Positions 1 through 8,299 of a stretch of DNA of 64,000 nt are shown piece by piece. This DNA comes from Ectopseudomonas chengduensis. GTDB lineage: Bacteria > Pseudomonadota > Gammaproteobacteria > Pseudomonadales > Pseudomonadaceae. The stretch spans positions 44,260 through 108,259 of the forward strand of contig NZ_JACFYZ010000015.1 of the NCBI RefSeq assembly GCF_015712065.1, written 5' to 3'. The notes under the pieces are model-generated. The model saw only the letters and a list, made by a program, of their open reading frames with translations. It did no database searches and was not told the DNA's origin. The stretch's first letter is position 1. Each line of letters starts with the position of its first letter. The position numbers and the translations under genes were made by a program.

Positions 1-639
1 AACCGTGAAGAGGTGAAGACGCTGGACGATCTGTCCGAGAAGGACCGCATCGCCGTGCCGGCAGCCGGCGTCGGCTTCCAGTCACGCACCCTGCAGATCG
101 AGACCGCCAAGCTGTATGGCAAGGACGATTTCCAGCGTTTCGACAATATTTCCGTCAGCCTGCCGCACCCGGATGCCACCGCGGCGCTGATCAAGGGTGG
201 TTCGGAAATCACCGCGCATTTCTCCAGCCCGCCGTTCCAGTACCAGGCGCTGGAAAACCCCAAGGTGCACAAGCTGATCAGCAGCTACGACATCCTTGGC
301 GGCCAGGCCACGTTCAACGTGCTCTACGCCACCGAGAAATTCCACGACGAGAACCCCAAGACCTACAAGGCCTTCTATGACGCGCTGGTGGAAGCCGAGC
401 AGATCATCAAGGCGGACACGGCCGCTGCCGCCGAGACCTACATTCGCGTGGAGAACTCCAAGCTGCCGCTGGACTTCGTGAAGAAGATCATCGATGACCC
501 GGAGAACGACTTCACCGTCTCGCCGCAGCGCACCTTCATCTACGCCGAGCAGCTGCATGAACTGGGCGTGCTGAAGAACAAGGCGGCGTCCTGGAAGGAC
601 TACTTCTTCGAAGAGGCCTACGCCCATCCGGGTAGTTGA
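1..639 (+). CDS. ABC transporter periplasmic substrate-binding protein, NitT/TauT type (5' partial)
   Basis: The reading frame is open from the first base, so the start and signal peptide lie upstream of the window; 212 residues are visible. The residues resemble the C-terminal lobe of nitrate/sulfonate/taurine-type binding proteins (SsuA/TauA fold): a stretch around AGVGFQSRTLQIE, then HPDATAALIKGGSEITAHFSSPPF, and a helical tail with YAEQLHELGVLKNKA. Such proteins capture a small organic anion in the periplasm and deliver it to a TauBC-like permease. The partner genes are not downstream, so they are probably upstream. It ends 18 bases before a strong terminator. The substrate cannot be read from this part; a sulfonate is possible given the sulfur operon 5 kb away, but that is inference. 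Confidence 0.8.
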   Translation, partial: NREEVKTLDDLSEKDRIAVPAAGVGFQSRTLQIETAKLYGKDDFQRFDNISVSLPHPDATAALIKGGSEITAHFSSPPFQYQALENPKVHKLISSYDILGGQATFNVLYATEKFHDENPKTYKAFYDALVEAEQIIKADTAAAAETYIRVENSKLPLDFVKKIIDDPENDFTVSPQRTFIYAEQLHELGVLKNKAASWKDYFFEEAYAHPGS

Positions 640-656
640 TCACCACCGCTGTTCGT

Positions 657-687
657 ACAAGGCTCCCATCTGGGAGCCTTGTTGTTT
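657..687 (+). terminator. Rho-independent terminator after the binding-protein gene
   Basis: A perfect 12-base inverted repeat (657-668 and 671-682, ACAAGGCTCCCA with a 2-base gap) is followed by a T-rich run. It lies between the end of the plus-strand binding protein and the end of the minus-strand patatin gene, so it may serve both directions. Confidence 0.8.
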
Positions 688-696
688 GTCGACGGC

Positions 697-2601
697 CTAC
701 AGGCGTGGGCGCAACTTGAGTTCGGGCGTGGGTTTGGGGGCGCCTTTGGCCGGGTGGCTGTCCGGGTGTTGTTCGATCATCTGGGCGATCTCCCGCAGTT
801 TGCCCAGCATGGCCTGGGCCAGGCCGGCCTGGGTACGATACAGACCCGTGTCCGGGGCCTGTTCCAGGTCGCTAAGACCTTTGAAGGGATAGCTGTGGCG
901 TTTGGCATCGGCGCTGAAGAAGCGCTGGTAGTCCTGCTCGGTGCCGTGCAGTTCGCGGCAGGCCCTTTCCAGGCTCTGCAGTTGTTCGGCGACGCTGGCC
1001 AGTTGCAGGCGCAGACGAATGATCTGGTGGTTCTCCCAGTTCATCGGCGAGGCCTGGGCGCCTGGCTGCCAGTGCTGCGGGTCGCCGAAACGCAGGACGA
1101 ACTGCTGGCCGGCTTCGCGTCCGTAGCGGGTCAGCCGCTCGATGCGCTCGGTGGGCATGGTCAGGTTGAGGCCGCCTTCTTCGCGGGTCAGCTGGATCAG
1201 GCCGATACGGTCGCGAAAGCCGGGCATCAGTGATAGGGTTTCGTGGTTCCAGTCCTTGGTGACGCTGCTGAGCAAGGCGAGGAAACCGCGCAGGGCGGGC
1301 AAACCCGTCTGGGGAAAGCGGCGCCAGTAGGCTAGCCGTGCATCGCCATTGTTACGCGGGAAACGCACGCGTTGCTCGTCGGCACCATCGGTCGGTCCCA
1401 GATCGAGGCCGAAGGTGGGGCGTCTGGGCAGCGCGGCATCGAAGAAGTGGATGGGAAAGTTGGAGCTGATGCCGCCATCGGTGAACCAGCAGCGCTCCAG
1501 CTTCTTCCCGCTCTTGCGGTAGTCCACGGCGTGCAGTGGTACGGCGCTGAGCAGCAGGGGAAAGCTCAGACTCATGCGTACGGCGACGATCACCGGCAGG
1601 TCATCGGGCAGTGGCAGGCGCAGATACCCGTCGTCGCGATCATCGCCGGGGCGCTGGTGGGCGCCCATCCAGGCTACCACGCGGTGGGGGAATAGCCGCG
1701 CGAACTCTTCTTGGCGGAAGTGGAACTGGTTGTTCTCGCGTACCTGCTCGTCGTCACGAAAGGGCAGGCGGAAAGGCCGCGCCATGCTCAGGCAGGTGGT
1801 CATCACCTGCAGGTCGATGCCATGGCGACGCAGGTCGCCGAAGGTCAATGGCCGCTCGCACTCGATGGCATTGGCCTGACCCGCACAGTATTCATGCTGG
1901 CCGCTGAGCTGATCGAAGTACTGGGTCAGCCAGGTGGTCAGGGCTTCATCCGGGGCGTCGTCATTGGTCTCTGGCATGCCGCTGCACAGGCCGAAACCGC
2001 TCGCTGGCAATTCACGCAATGCCACCAAGGCCAGGCGCACGATCACGGCAAGCACGCCACCCAGCGCTGCGAACAGCAAGACCCAGAGCCAGACCAGCAT
2101 GCTGGCGCTGCTGACAGCGCTCCACCACAGCGGCCCGCCTGCCAGCAGGGCGCCGACCAAGGCGGCGAACTTGTGGCGCATGAGCATGACCTTCAGTGGC
2201 GCGAGCAGCCGCGTCCAGGGGCCTTTTCCCTTGACCTCGAGGATGGCGATGAAGGTGTCGAACAGTGTGCGCACGGCCGGGGCCGGCTTGAACAACGCCA
2301 GCAACTTGGTGCCATGGCCATTCGCGGCGGGCACGCAAAGGTGTTGGGGCAGTCGTTCGATTGTCGCGAAGCCGGCTGGGTCGCTGCTCAATTCACCCTG
2401 CTGATAGCGCTGGCGGCCCAGTTCGGCAGCGGCAGCTGCAGCCGCGGCGATGGCACCAGCGCTGGTGCCGCCGATGCTGCGCAGGCGAAACGCCTTGGCG
2501 ATTTCGGTGATGGCCAGCGGGTAGACGATGCCGCTGGTGATGCCACCTTTCATGATCAGATCGCATTCCCGGGCAAAGGCCGCCTGGCGCGAATCGCTCA
2601 T
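697..2601 (-). CDS. Patatin-like phospholipase with an internal membrane segment
   Basis: The 634-residue protein has the patatin catalytic dyad: oxyanion-loop glycines at residues 18-24 (KGGITSG), nucleophile Ser47 in GGTSAG (44-49), and Asp375 in the DGG motif (375-377). Patatin-family enzymes hydrolyse acyl esters of membrane lipids. Between Ser and Asp there is an insertion of about 200 residues that includes two strongly hydrophobic stretches (about 146-198), so the enzyme is probably anchored in the inner membrane. No N-terminal signal peptide is seen. The start is supported by AAGGAG seven bases upstream. Neighbours are unrelated. The family call is secure; substrate and role are unknown. 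Confidence 0.85.
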   Translation of the reverse strand: MSDSRQAAFARECDLIMKGGITSGIVYPLAITEIAKAFRLRSIGGTSAGAIAAAAAAAAELGRQRYQQGELSSDPAGFATIERLPQHLCVPAANGHGTKLLALFKPAPAVRTLFDTFIAILEVKGKGPWTRLLAPLKVMLMRHKFAALVGALLAGGPLWWSAVSSASMLVWLWVLLFAALGGVLAVIVRLALVALRELPASGFGLCSGMPETNDDAPDEALTTWLTQYFDQLSGQHEYCAGQANAIECERPLTFGDLRRHGIDLQVMTTCLSMARPFRLPFRDDEQVRENNQFHFRQEEFARLFPHRVVAWMGAHQRPGDDRDDGYLRLPLPDDLPVIVAVRMSLSFPLLLSAVPLHAVDYRKSGKKLERCWFTDGGISSNFPIHFFDAALPRRPTFGLDLGPTDGADEQRVRFPRNNGDARLAYWRRFPQTGLPALRGFLALLSSVTKDWNHETLSLMPGFRDRIGLIQLTREEGGLNLTMPTERIERLTRYGREAGQQFVLRFGDPQHWQPGAQASPMNWENHQIIRLRLQLASVAEQLQSLERACRELHGTEQDYQRFFSADAKRHSYPFKGLSDLEQAPDTGLYRTQAGLAQAMLGKLREIAQMIEQHPDSHPAKGAPKPTPELKLRPRL

Positions 2602-2744
2602 CTACTGCTCCTTGTCGTCATGCCGAACGCTGGCGCGAGCATGATAACGCGGCTTTGACGGCTATATGCCAGTATTGCGAGCGAGCGCTGGCGCTGGAGC
2701 CGCATGGACACCGGGCGTCGGTTTGGGCGAGGGATAGTCAGCCA

Positions 2745-3161
2745 TTAGAAGTAGTTGCCACAGGCGCCACGGATGTTGTCGTGGTAGTCGAAGCGCTGGA
2801 CGATCTTGTTCTGGTCGATGTCCATCATCACCGAGCAGCTGTAACGGCGCGAGCGCGTCGAGTACTCGTTGTAGCGATACCAGCCGCCCGGGCCAGGCGC
2901 AATGTAACTGGACGAAAGCTCCTCCCAGCTGCGATCCCAGTTATCGAACCACAGATACTGCTGGCGGCCGTCGCCGAGATCCTTGATCACGTGCGGTTCA
3001 CCATACTGGGCAATGGCCTCGGAGGCGGGCTTGCCTGGCCAGGACTGCTTCGCCATCAATCCAGGGATATTGGGAATGGCTCGTTCCATGGGGCTGCCAA
3101 CGCAACCGCTCAGTATCAGGCTGGCGAGTATTGGCAGAACGTAAAGCGCCTTGGTCGACAT
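2745..3161 (-). CDS. Small lipoprotein of unknown function
   Basis: This 138-residue protein starts with a lipoprotein signal peptide whose lipobox is LILSGC, so Cys20 should be lipidated. I chose the ATG at 3161 because GGGAGG lies about six bases before it; an upstream in-frame ATG at 3239 would add a charged tail that spoils the signal peptide. The mature part contains a GKPASEAIAQYGEP stretch that resembles the pattern of small outer-membrane assembly lipoproteins of the SmpA/OmlA kind, followed by an aromatic-rich region (YLWFDNW, GGWYRYNEY). I do not recognise the family. It is monocistronic as far as visible. Confidence 0.65.
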   Translation of the reverse strand: MSTKALYVLPILASLILSGCVGSPMERAIPNIPGLMAKQSWPGKPASEAIAQYGEPHVIKDLGDGRQQYLWFDNWDRSWEELSSSYIAPGPGGWYRYNEYSTRSRRYSCSVMMDIDQNKIVQRFDYHDNIRGACGNYF

Positions 3162-3356
3162 GAAACCTCCCTGTGCTGGATTGCGACGTAAGTGATGCCT
3201 CAACACTAGCTTGCCGATCAACTGTCGGGACGACGCCATTCAGGGCGAATGGCAATAATGGGACGAATTTATCGTTGTGCTTACGTTGTCCGACAGAATG
3301 CATGCAGTTGCTCATTTTTACGGCAAATTGCCATCCCTGGCGCCACTGGCGTTATA

Positions 3357-3623
3357 TCAGTGACCTTTGCTGCAGGCATCAGAGAGCGCCTTGAATTTCA
3401 GGGTCTGGATGTTTCCAGCAGAGTCCATGTATTTCATCAGGTGATCCACAGGCTTGCAGGTGTGGGTTTTTGGTTTTGATATGGACAGAACCTTGGCTAT
3501 ATCAAGTTTCAATCCATACTTGTAAGTGGTGGCCGGGCTTTCAGCGAGGGCATTACCGGATAGAACCAAGACAAGGCTGGTAATTAAAATGTTTGCCAGG
3601 TTTTTTGCATGTTTGCTGATCAT
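3357..3623 (-). CDS. DUF2790 family small periplasmic protein
   Basis: An 88-residue protein with a Sec signal peptide (hydrophobic core about residues 10-24, cleavage probably after ALA at 27). The mature 60 residues fit the Pseudomonas DUF2790 pattern: YKYGLKLDIAKVLSI, then CKPVDHLMKYMDSAGNIQTLKFKALSDAC with two cysteines that could form a disulfide. Members of this family are abundant in Pseudomonas, often near stress or metal-related genes, and have no established function. Codon use is AT-richer than in the neighbours. Confidence 0.7.
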   Translation of the reverse strand: MISKHAKNLANILITSLVLVLSGNALAESPATTYKYGLKLDIAKVLSISKPKTHTCKPVDHLMKYMDSAGNIQTLKFKALSDACSKGH

Positions 3624-3808
3624 TTTTAAACTCCGAAAAAGCTAAATGGATGTCGAATGCCTCCAGGAGAGTTGAGCGTGGTTGCCAACTCACTCTCGGA
3701 GCAAAACGACGGAATTGTGTTCAGGTAAGTTGATCTCACAGTCTTGTATTTCAAATACTGTCAGATCAAATGGTGGCCACGAGCAGCGGCGAAGTCAGGG
3801 CTGCAGGC

Positions 3809-4147
3809 TTAAGCTTTTGGCACTGCAATATCGAAGGCCTGATCGTTCCCATTGGTAAAGGCGGCCTCCTGAATGTGGTAGACAGTCGGCTCTTGCGAGA
3901 AGTATTTCTCCAGGCCCAGCATGAAAGTCTGATGGTCGTCACTCGCTTCGAAACCCGGCGCATGGTCCTCAAGTGAAGCCCAACGCACGATCAGGTTGAA
4001 CGTCTCGGGGCTTTCGATTCCCTGCGCGAACATATGGCCGTGGTAGCCCTTGGCGCGTTGGAGCAAGTGAACCACTTCGGTAAATGCCTGTTTGAACTGT
4101 TCGATCTGTGCACTGTGAACAGGCAGTACGGCGATTTCATAAATCAT
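3809..4147 (-). CDS. Antibiotic biosynthesis monooxygenase (ABM) domain protein
   Basis: The 112-residue protein is a single dimeric ferredoxin-like ABM domain, a fold shared by small quinol monooxygenases and haem-degrading enzymes. It begins IYEIAVLPVHS and carries the typical helix with HLLQRAKGYHGHMF and the strand ETFNLIVRWASLEDH. It lies 44 bases downstream of the medium-chain reductase and probably shares its transcript, so a joint role in handling a reactive quinone or electrophile is plausible. The reaction is not defined by sequence. Confidence 0.75.
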   Translation of the reverse strand: MIYEIAVLPVHSAQIEQFKQAFTEVVHLLQRAKGYHGHMFAQGIESPETFNLIVRWASLEDHAPGFEASDDHQTFMLGLEKYFSQEPTVYHIQEAAFTNGNDQAFDIAVPKA

Positions 4148-4191
4148 TGCGGTATTCCTCTAGAGTCAGTTTGGTAGTTGAACCTATGTGC

Positions 4192-5166
4192 TTACGGGGC
4201 GAGCGAGGGCTCGACGGCAATCGCGACTTTGCCGCGAAGACCGTTGTTGGGCGTCTCCAGCAGCGCATGGGCGCTTGAGATATCAGCGAGCGAATAGACC
4301 GCGCCAATATGGGGGCGCAACTGGCTGCGCTCGACCAATGCCTTCAGTTCATCGAGCTTGCCGCGGTTCTGGCGGGTGAAGACGAAGTGGTAACTGGCGT
4401 TCTTGCCCCAGGCCTGAATCAGGTTCTGCGGTTTGGCGATGTCCACGATCGAAACCACACGGCCAAGCTGGGCGAGCGCGTCGGGGCTACGGGTCAAGGT
4501 GTCGCCGCCGATGGTGTCGAAGATCACATCGACGCCGTGGCCATCGGTTTCCCGCAGGACGGCGTCAACGTAATCCTCTTGTTCGTAGTCGATGACCACG
4601 TCGGCACCCAGGCCCCGGGCGAACTCGAAGTTCGCTTCGCGCACGGTCGTGAACACCCGAGCGCCGATGGCTTTTGCCACCTGGATCGCGACATGGCCGA
4701 CGCCACCGGCACCGCCGTGGATCAGAATGCTTTCCCCGACCCTCAGCGATACGCGCCCGATCAATGCTTCCCAGACCGTCCCGCCTACCAGCGTCAGGCT
4801 TGCCGCCTCGAGATGGCTCAGCGATGCCGGCTTCTTGCCGATGATGCTTTCGGACGCAACGTGGTACTCGGCGTAACTGCCGTCACCTTCGAAAATCTGC
4901 GTGGTGTACCAGACCTCATCGCCTGGCACGAAGCTCGTCACACCTGGGCCGACCGCTTCGACCACGCCGGAGACGTCATGCCCGGTAATGGCGGGGAGGG
5001 GGACGTAATCGACGTAGTCGCCACGGCGTACCTGGTAGTCCAGCGGGTTGATGGAGGTTGCGTGAACCCGCACCAGAACTTGCCCTGCCTGCGGTATGGG
5101 TTTGGCCACCTCGCTCAGTTCGAACGCGTTCGGGCCGCCAAAGGATTTGAGAATTTGAGCTTTCAT
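4192..5166 (-). CDS. NADP-dependent quinone-oxidoreductase-like medium-chain reductase
   Basis: The 324-residue length and motifs fit the zinc-independent MDR family: an N-terminal GroES-like domain (VHATSINPLDYQVRRGDY, GHDVSGVVEAVG about 61-74) and a Rossmann domain with GGAGGVGHVAIQVAKA (about 150-165). Structural zinc cysteines are absent, as in QOR/zeta-crystallin-type enzymes that reduce quinones or enones with NADPH. It is transcribed in the same direction as the ArsR regulator and ABM protein. A site matching the motif near arsR lies 27-51 bases upstream of its ATG, which suggests control by that regulator. Confidence 0.85.
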   Translation of the reverse strand: MKAQILKSFGGPNAFELSEVAKPIPQAGQVLVRVHATSINPLDYQVRRGDYVDYVPLPAITGHDVSGVVEAVGPGVTSFVPGDEVWYTTQIFEGDGSYAEYHVASESIIGKKPASLSHLEAASLTLVGGTVWEALIGRVSLRVGESILIHGGAGGVGHVAIQVAKAIGARVFTTVREANFEFARGLGADVVIDYEQEDYVDAVLRETDGHGVDVIFDTIGGDTLTRSPDALAQLGRVVSIVDIAKPQNLIQAWGKNASYHFVFTRQNRGKLDELKALVERSQLRPHIGAVYSLADISSAHALLETPNNGLRGKVAIAVEPSLAP

Positions 5167-5192
5167 TGTGTGGTTCCTTGTTTCTAGAAAAA

Positions 5193-5217
5193 GGGATATA
5201 GGGAATTTTCGATATAT
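5193..5217 (-). promoter_or_regulatory. Operator-like motif, copy 1, upstream of the reductase gene
   Basis: On the minus strand this reads ATCGAAAATTCCCTATAT with flanking AT and CCC. It matches two further copies at 5285-5305 and 5637-5655 (shared pattern ATCGA-ATT-CC-ATAT). It lies where a repressor would block the promoter of the reductase gene. Binding by the ArsR protein is inference. Confidence 0.5.
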
Positions 5218-5284
5218 TGATGCAAAAAAATTTACGCGACTGTGCCTAGGGTTTCTCCATTGTCAGTCCTCGCTTCGGTTAAAA

Positions 5285-5305
5285 GGGATATCGGGAAATA
5301 TCGAT
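5285..5305 (-). promoter_or_regulatory. Operator-like motif, copy 2
   Basis: Minus strand reads ATCGATATTTCCCGATAT followed by CCC. It lies between the arsR stop (5322) and copy 1, so it could be a distal operator for the reductase promoter. Confidence 0.45.
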
Positions 5306-5321
5306 GTTTAGGGTCAAAAAA

Positions 5322-5624
5322 TTACAGCTCCTTGCCAATGAGCTCGGCCAGGGCACGGATATTGGCTTCATTGCGTTTGTAGTAGGTCCACTGACCAACC
5401 CGGCGGACTTCGACCAGACCGACCCGTTGCAACGTCGCGAGGTAATCGGACACCGTCGACTGCGACAGACCGACACCTTCCTGAATACTGCTGACGCACA
5501 CGCCCACGGTATGAACGTCCCCTTCATCTTGCGGAGGAAAGTTCTTCACCGGATCCTTCAACCCCTTGAGGATTCCAAGGCGGGTGGGATTCGAGAGGGC
5601 TTTGAATACATTGATCAGGTCCAT
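5322..5624 (-). CDS. ArsR-family winged-helix repressor
   Basis: A 100-residue ArsR/SmtB-like regulator: VFKALSNPTRLGILKGL at the N-terminus, recognition helix LSQSTVSDYLATLQRVGLV (about 54-72), and the wing VRRVGQWTYYKRNE. The classical metal-binding ELCVCDL motif is missing; the region before the recognition helix carries a single Cys (VGVCVSS), so it may sense a thiol-reactive compound rather than a metal. It is followed 155 bases later by the reductase and ABM genes. A motif copy lies 13 bases upstream of its own start, consistent with autoregulation. Confidence 0.8.
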   Translation of the reverse strand: MDLINVFKALSNPTRLGILKGLKDPVKNFPPQDEGDVHTVGVCVSSIQEGVGLSQSTVSDYLATLQRVGLVEVRRVGQWTYYKRNEANIRALAELIGKEL

Positions 5625-5636
5625 GGGTGGCGATAG

Positions 5637-5655
5637 TATCGAGATTTACCGATAT
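5637..5655 (+). promoter_or_regulatory. Operator-like motif, copy 3, at the arsR promoter
   Basis: The plus strand reads ATCGAGATTTACCGATAT preceded by T, so this copy is in the opposite orientation to copies 1 and 2. It overlaps the region where the arsR ribosome-binding site and promoter must lie. Confidence 0.5.
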
Positions 5656-5752
5656 GTCAATTCATATATCTGCCGTTCGTCGCACGGGTGGCCAGCCATC
5701 GAGCTGCGGGGAGGCCCTGCAGCAGGGCCCGGATATATGGCTGACGCCCATC

Positions 5753-6403
5753 TCAGCGCTTGTTCAAGCGCTTTGCCAGTCTGTCTCCACTCAGTTGGAT
5801 CAGGCTGACCAGCACCACCAGGGCGACGATTACGGTGACCATCACCTGGCTGTCGAAGCGCTGATAGCCGTAGCGGTAGGCCAGGTCGCCAAGCCCGCCC
5901 GCACCGATGGCACCGGCCATGGCCGAGGAATTGATCATGGTCACCAGGGTGATGGTGAAGCCGCCGACAATCCCTGGAAGGGCCTCGGGCAGCAATACGT
6001 GCCAGACGATGTGCCAACGCCTGCAACCCATGGCCTGGGCGGCTTCGATCAGGCCGTGGTCGACTTCGCGCAGGCTAACTTCGGCGATACGTGCGAAGAA
6101 CGGTGTGGCGGCGATGGTCAGCGGCACCACGGCGGCCCATACGCCGTAGGTGGTGCCAACGATCAGGCGGGTGAAGGGGATCAGCGCCACCATCAGGATC
6201 AGGAACGGGATCGAGCGGAACAGGTTGACGATGGCGCCCAGCACCTGGTTCAGCCGTGGCGCCTCGAAGATGCCGCCCTTGCTGCTGGTGACCAGGAATA
6301 CCGCCAGCGGAATACCGGCCAGCAGCGCCAGCAGCGAGGACACGCCGACCATCAGCAGGGTGTCGAGCAACCCTTGCCAGAGGCGATCAAGCAGCAGCGA
6401 CAT
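5753..6403 (-). CDS. metI: MetI-type ABC transporter permease
   Basis: A 216-residue integral membrane protein with five predicted helices and the permease EAA loop (EAAQAMGCRRWHIVWHVLLPE, about 119-139) that contacts the ATPase. Length and sequence fit the MetI (D-methionine) family. Its start overlaps the end of the ATPase gene by 17 bases, so they are translationally coupled. The operon also encodes a flavin monooxygenase and SfnB-like enzymes, so the substrate may be a methionine derivative or another organosulfur compound rather than methionine. Confidence 0.88.
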   Translation of the reverse strand: MSLLLDRLWQGLLDTLLMVGVSSLLALLAGIPLAVFLVTSSKGGIFEAPRLNQVLGAIVNLFRSIPFLILMVALIPFTRLIVGTTYGVWAAVVPLTIAATPFFARIAEVSLREVDHGLIEAAQAMGCRRWHIVWHVLLPEALPGIVGGFTITLVTMINSSAMAGAIGAGGLGDLAYRYGYQRFDSQVMVTVIVALVVLVSLIQLSGDRLAKRLNKR

Positions 6404-7484
6404 AACCCAGTACCTCCAGGTGATCGGCTAGTGGCCGCAGGTTTTCGAGCAGAGTGGCGGGCGCGAACGGCGATTGGCCGACGGCAATGATCAGATGGCC
6501 CACCGCATGGCCCTGGATCTGCTCCAGGCTGGCGTCGAGCAGCGTCACGCGGCCGCCCAGTGCCGCGCCGATGGCGGGCAGATCCGGCTCCAGGCCGCTG
6601 CCGGCGTAGTGCAGGCGCAGGATCAGATCGTCGTCAGGGTTTTCGCGTTCGCTGTGCAGGCGTTCCTGCAGACGCGCCGGCAGCGCGTGCTGCAGGGGCG
6701 CCAGCAGGGTGCGCGTCACCTCATGGCGCGGCGCGCCGAAGACGCGCCACACCGGGCCTTGCTCGACCACTTCGCCTTGTTCCAGCACCACCACGCGGTC
6801 GCAGATTTCGCGGATCACTGCCATCTCGTGGGTGATCAGCACCACGGTCAGGTTCAGGCGTTGGTTGATCTCGCGCAGCAGGCCGAGGATCGACTGTGTT
6901 GTTTCCGGGTCGAGCGCACTGGTGGCTTCGTCGCACAGCAATATCTGCGGGTCGTGAACCAGCGCGCGAGCTATGCCGACACGTTGCTTCTGCCCGCCCG
7001 ATAACTGCGCCGGATAGGTCGCATGCTTGTCCTGCAGGCCGACCAGTTCGAGCAGTTCGCGCACCTTGCGCTGGCGCACCTCGCGCGGCACACCGGCGAC
7101 CTTCAGTGGCAGCTCGACGTTCTGCCACACGGTCTTGGCCGACATCAGGTTGAAGTGCTGGAAGATCATGCCGATGCGCCGGCGCAGGGCGACCAGCCGA
7201 TCCTCGTCGTAGAGGGCGATGTCGATGCCGTCGATCAGTACGCGGCCGCTGCTGGGCTGCTCCAGGCGGTTGATGGTGCGCAGCAACGAGGACTTGCCCG
7301 CGCCGCTGCGACCGATGATGCCGAACACTTCGCCACGGGCGATCGCCAGGTCGATATCGCGCAGCGCCTGCACCGGGCCGTCGGCACCGTCGTAGGCCTT
7401 GCCCAGGTTGGCGAAGCGCAGGTGCGCGTCGAGGTGCTGGCTGGCCTGTGCGGCCTGTTGCAGATGGGGGTCGAAGCCGCTCAT
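6387..7484 (-). CDS. metN: MetN-type ABC transporter ATP-binding protein
   Basis: A 365-residue ATPase with Walker A GRSGAGKSS (58-66), signature LSGGQ (161-165), Walker B ILLCDEATSALD (181-192) and the switch histidine in LITHEMAV. After about residue 265 there is a C-terminal NIL-like regulatory domain, which in MetN binds methionine and inhibits transport. I take the ATG at 7484, one base after the stop of the binding-protein gene; the open frame runs further upstream inside that gene but without sense. It powers the MetI permease encoded next. Confidence 0.88.
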   Translation of the reverse strand: MSGFDPHLQQAAQASQHLDAHLRFANLGKAYDGADGPVQALRDIDLAIARGEVFGIIGRSGAGKSSLLRTINRLEQPSSGRVLIDGIDIALYDEDRLVALRRRIGMIFQHFNLMSAKTVWQNVELPLKVAGVPREVRQRKVRELLELVGLQDKHATYPAQLSGGQKQRVGIARALVHDPQILLCDEATSALDPETTQSILGLLREINQRLNLTVVLITHEMAVIREICDRVVVLEQGEVVEQGPVWRVFGAPRHEVTRTLLAPLQHALPARLQERLHSERENPDDDLILRLHYAGSGLEPDLPAIGAALGGRVTLLDASLEQIQGHAVGHLIIAVGQSPFAPATLLENLRPLADHLEVLGYVAAA

Positions 7485-7485
7485 G

Positions 7486-8280
7486 TCAGCTTTCCCAGCC
7501 GGGTTGGTAGAGCTTGCCGTGGGCCTTGTCCAGGGCAGCGCGCACGGCCGGCGAGTGCTGGTAGATGTCGATGAACTTGAGCAGGCGGGCGTCCTTGGCC
7601 TTGGCCGGCTGGGCGACGAACTGGATGATGTACTCGGGGTTGTCCAGGCCGTCGAACAGCAGCGCCGACTCCGGATCATGGGTGCCGGCCAGGCGGATGT
7701 AGTGCGGGTAGCCCTGGGCCACGTCCACTTCATCCAGTGCGCGCACCAGTTGCACGGCTTCCAGCTCGATGATGCGGATGTTCTTCGGGTTGGCGGTGAT
7801 GTCGTCCAGGGTGGCCTTGTAGCCGACGTCCGGCTTGAGCTCGATCAGCCCGGCCTTGCGCAGTAGTTGCAGGCCACGCCCGCCATTGATCGGGTCGTTG
7901 GCGATGGCCACCTTGGCGACGTCCGGCAGGGTGGAGAAGTCCTTGTGCTTCTTCGAGTACAGGCCAACGTTGTTGAGCACGCCGCGCGCTACTGGCACTA
8001 GGTCGTAGCCACCTTCGGACTTGGCGTTTTCCAGGAAGGGGATGTGCTGGAAGTAGTTCACGTCGATATCGCCATTGGCCAGGCTGACGTTGGGCGCGAT
8101 CCAGTCGGTGAACTCGATCAGTTCGACTTCCAGGCCTTGCTTCTTGGCCTCGGCCACGGCCACTTCCAGCGGTGGCGCGAAAGCGGCGGTGGTGCCGAGT
8201 TTCAGGGCCGGCTCGGCCAGGGCCAGGGTGCTGGCGGCGAGCAGAGTGCCGAGGGTCAGGGTTTTCAGGGTCTTGAGCAT
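7486..8280 (-). CDS. metQ: MetQ/NlpA-family periplasmic substrate-binding protein
   Basis: The 264-residue protein has a signal peptide ending ALA (about residue 22) and no lipobox cysteine, so it should be a free periplasmic protein rather than the lipoprotein seen in enterobacterial MetQ. The mature part has the NlpA-family pattern: LKLGTTAAFAPPLEVAVAEA, VELIEFTDWIAPNVSLANGDIDVNYFQH, and IANDPINGGRGLQLL. It lies 20 bases after the monooxygenase gene and one base before metN. It presumably captures the organosulfur substrate for the operon. Confidence 0.85.
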   Translation of the reverse strand: MLKTLKTLTLGTLLAASTLALAEPALKLGTTAAFAPPLEVAVAEAKKQGLEVELIEFTDWIAPNVSLANGDIDVNYFQHIPFLENAKSEGGYDLVPVARGVLNNVGLYSKKHKDFSTLPDVAKVAIANDPINGGRGLQLLRKAGLIELKPDVGYKATLDDITANPKNIRIIELEAVQLVRALDEVDVAQGYPHYIRLAGTHDPESALLFDGLDNPEYIIQFVAQPAKAKDARLLKFIDIYQHSPAVRAALDKAHGKLYQPGWES

Positions 8281-8299
8281 GATGGCGTCCTTGTAGGGT

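Noticed and set aside
1711..2658. Long plus-strand open frame of 315 codons opposite the patatin gene
   Set aside because: It is the antisense shadow of a well-supported lipase; the composition is low-complexity with no domain and no ribosome-binding site.
3810..3976. Short plus-strand frame inside the ABM gene
   Set aside because: Pure shadow of the ABM protein, no ribosome-binding site.
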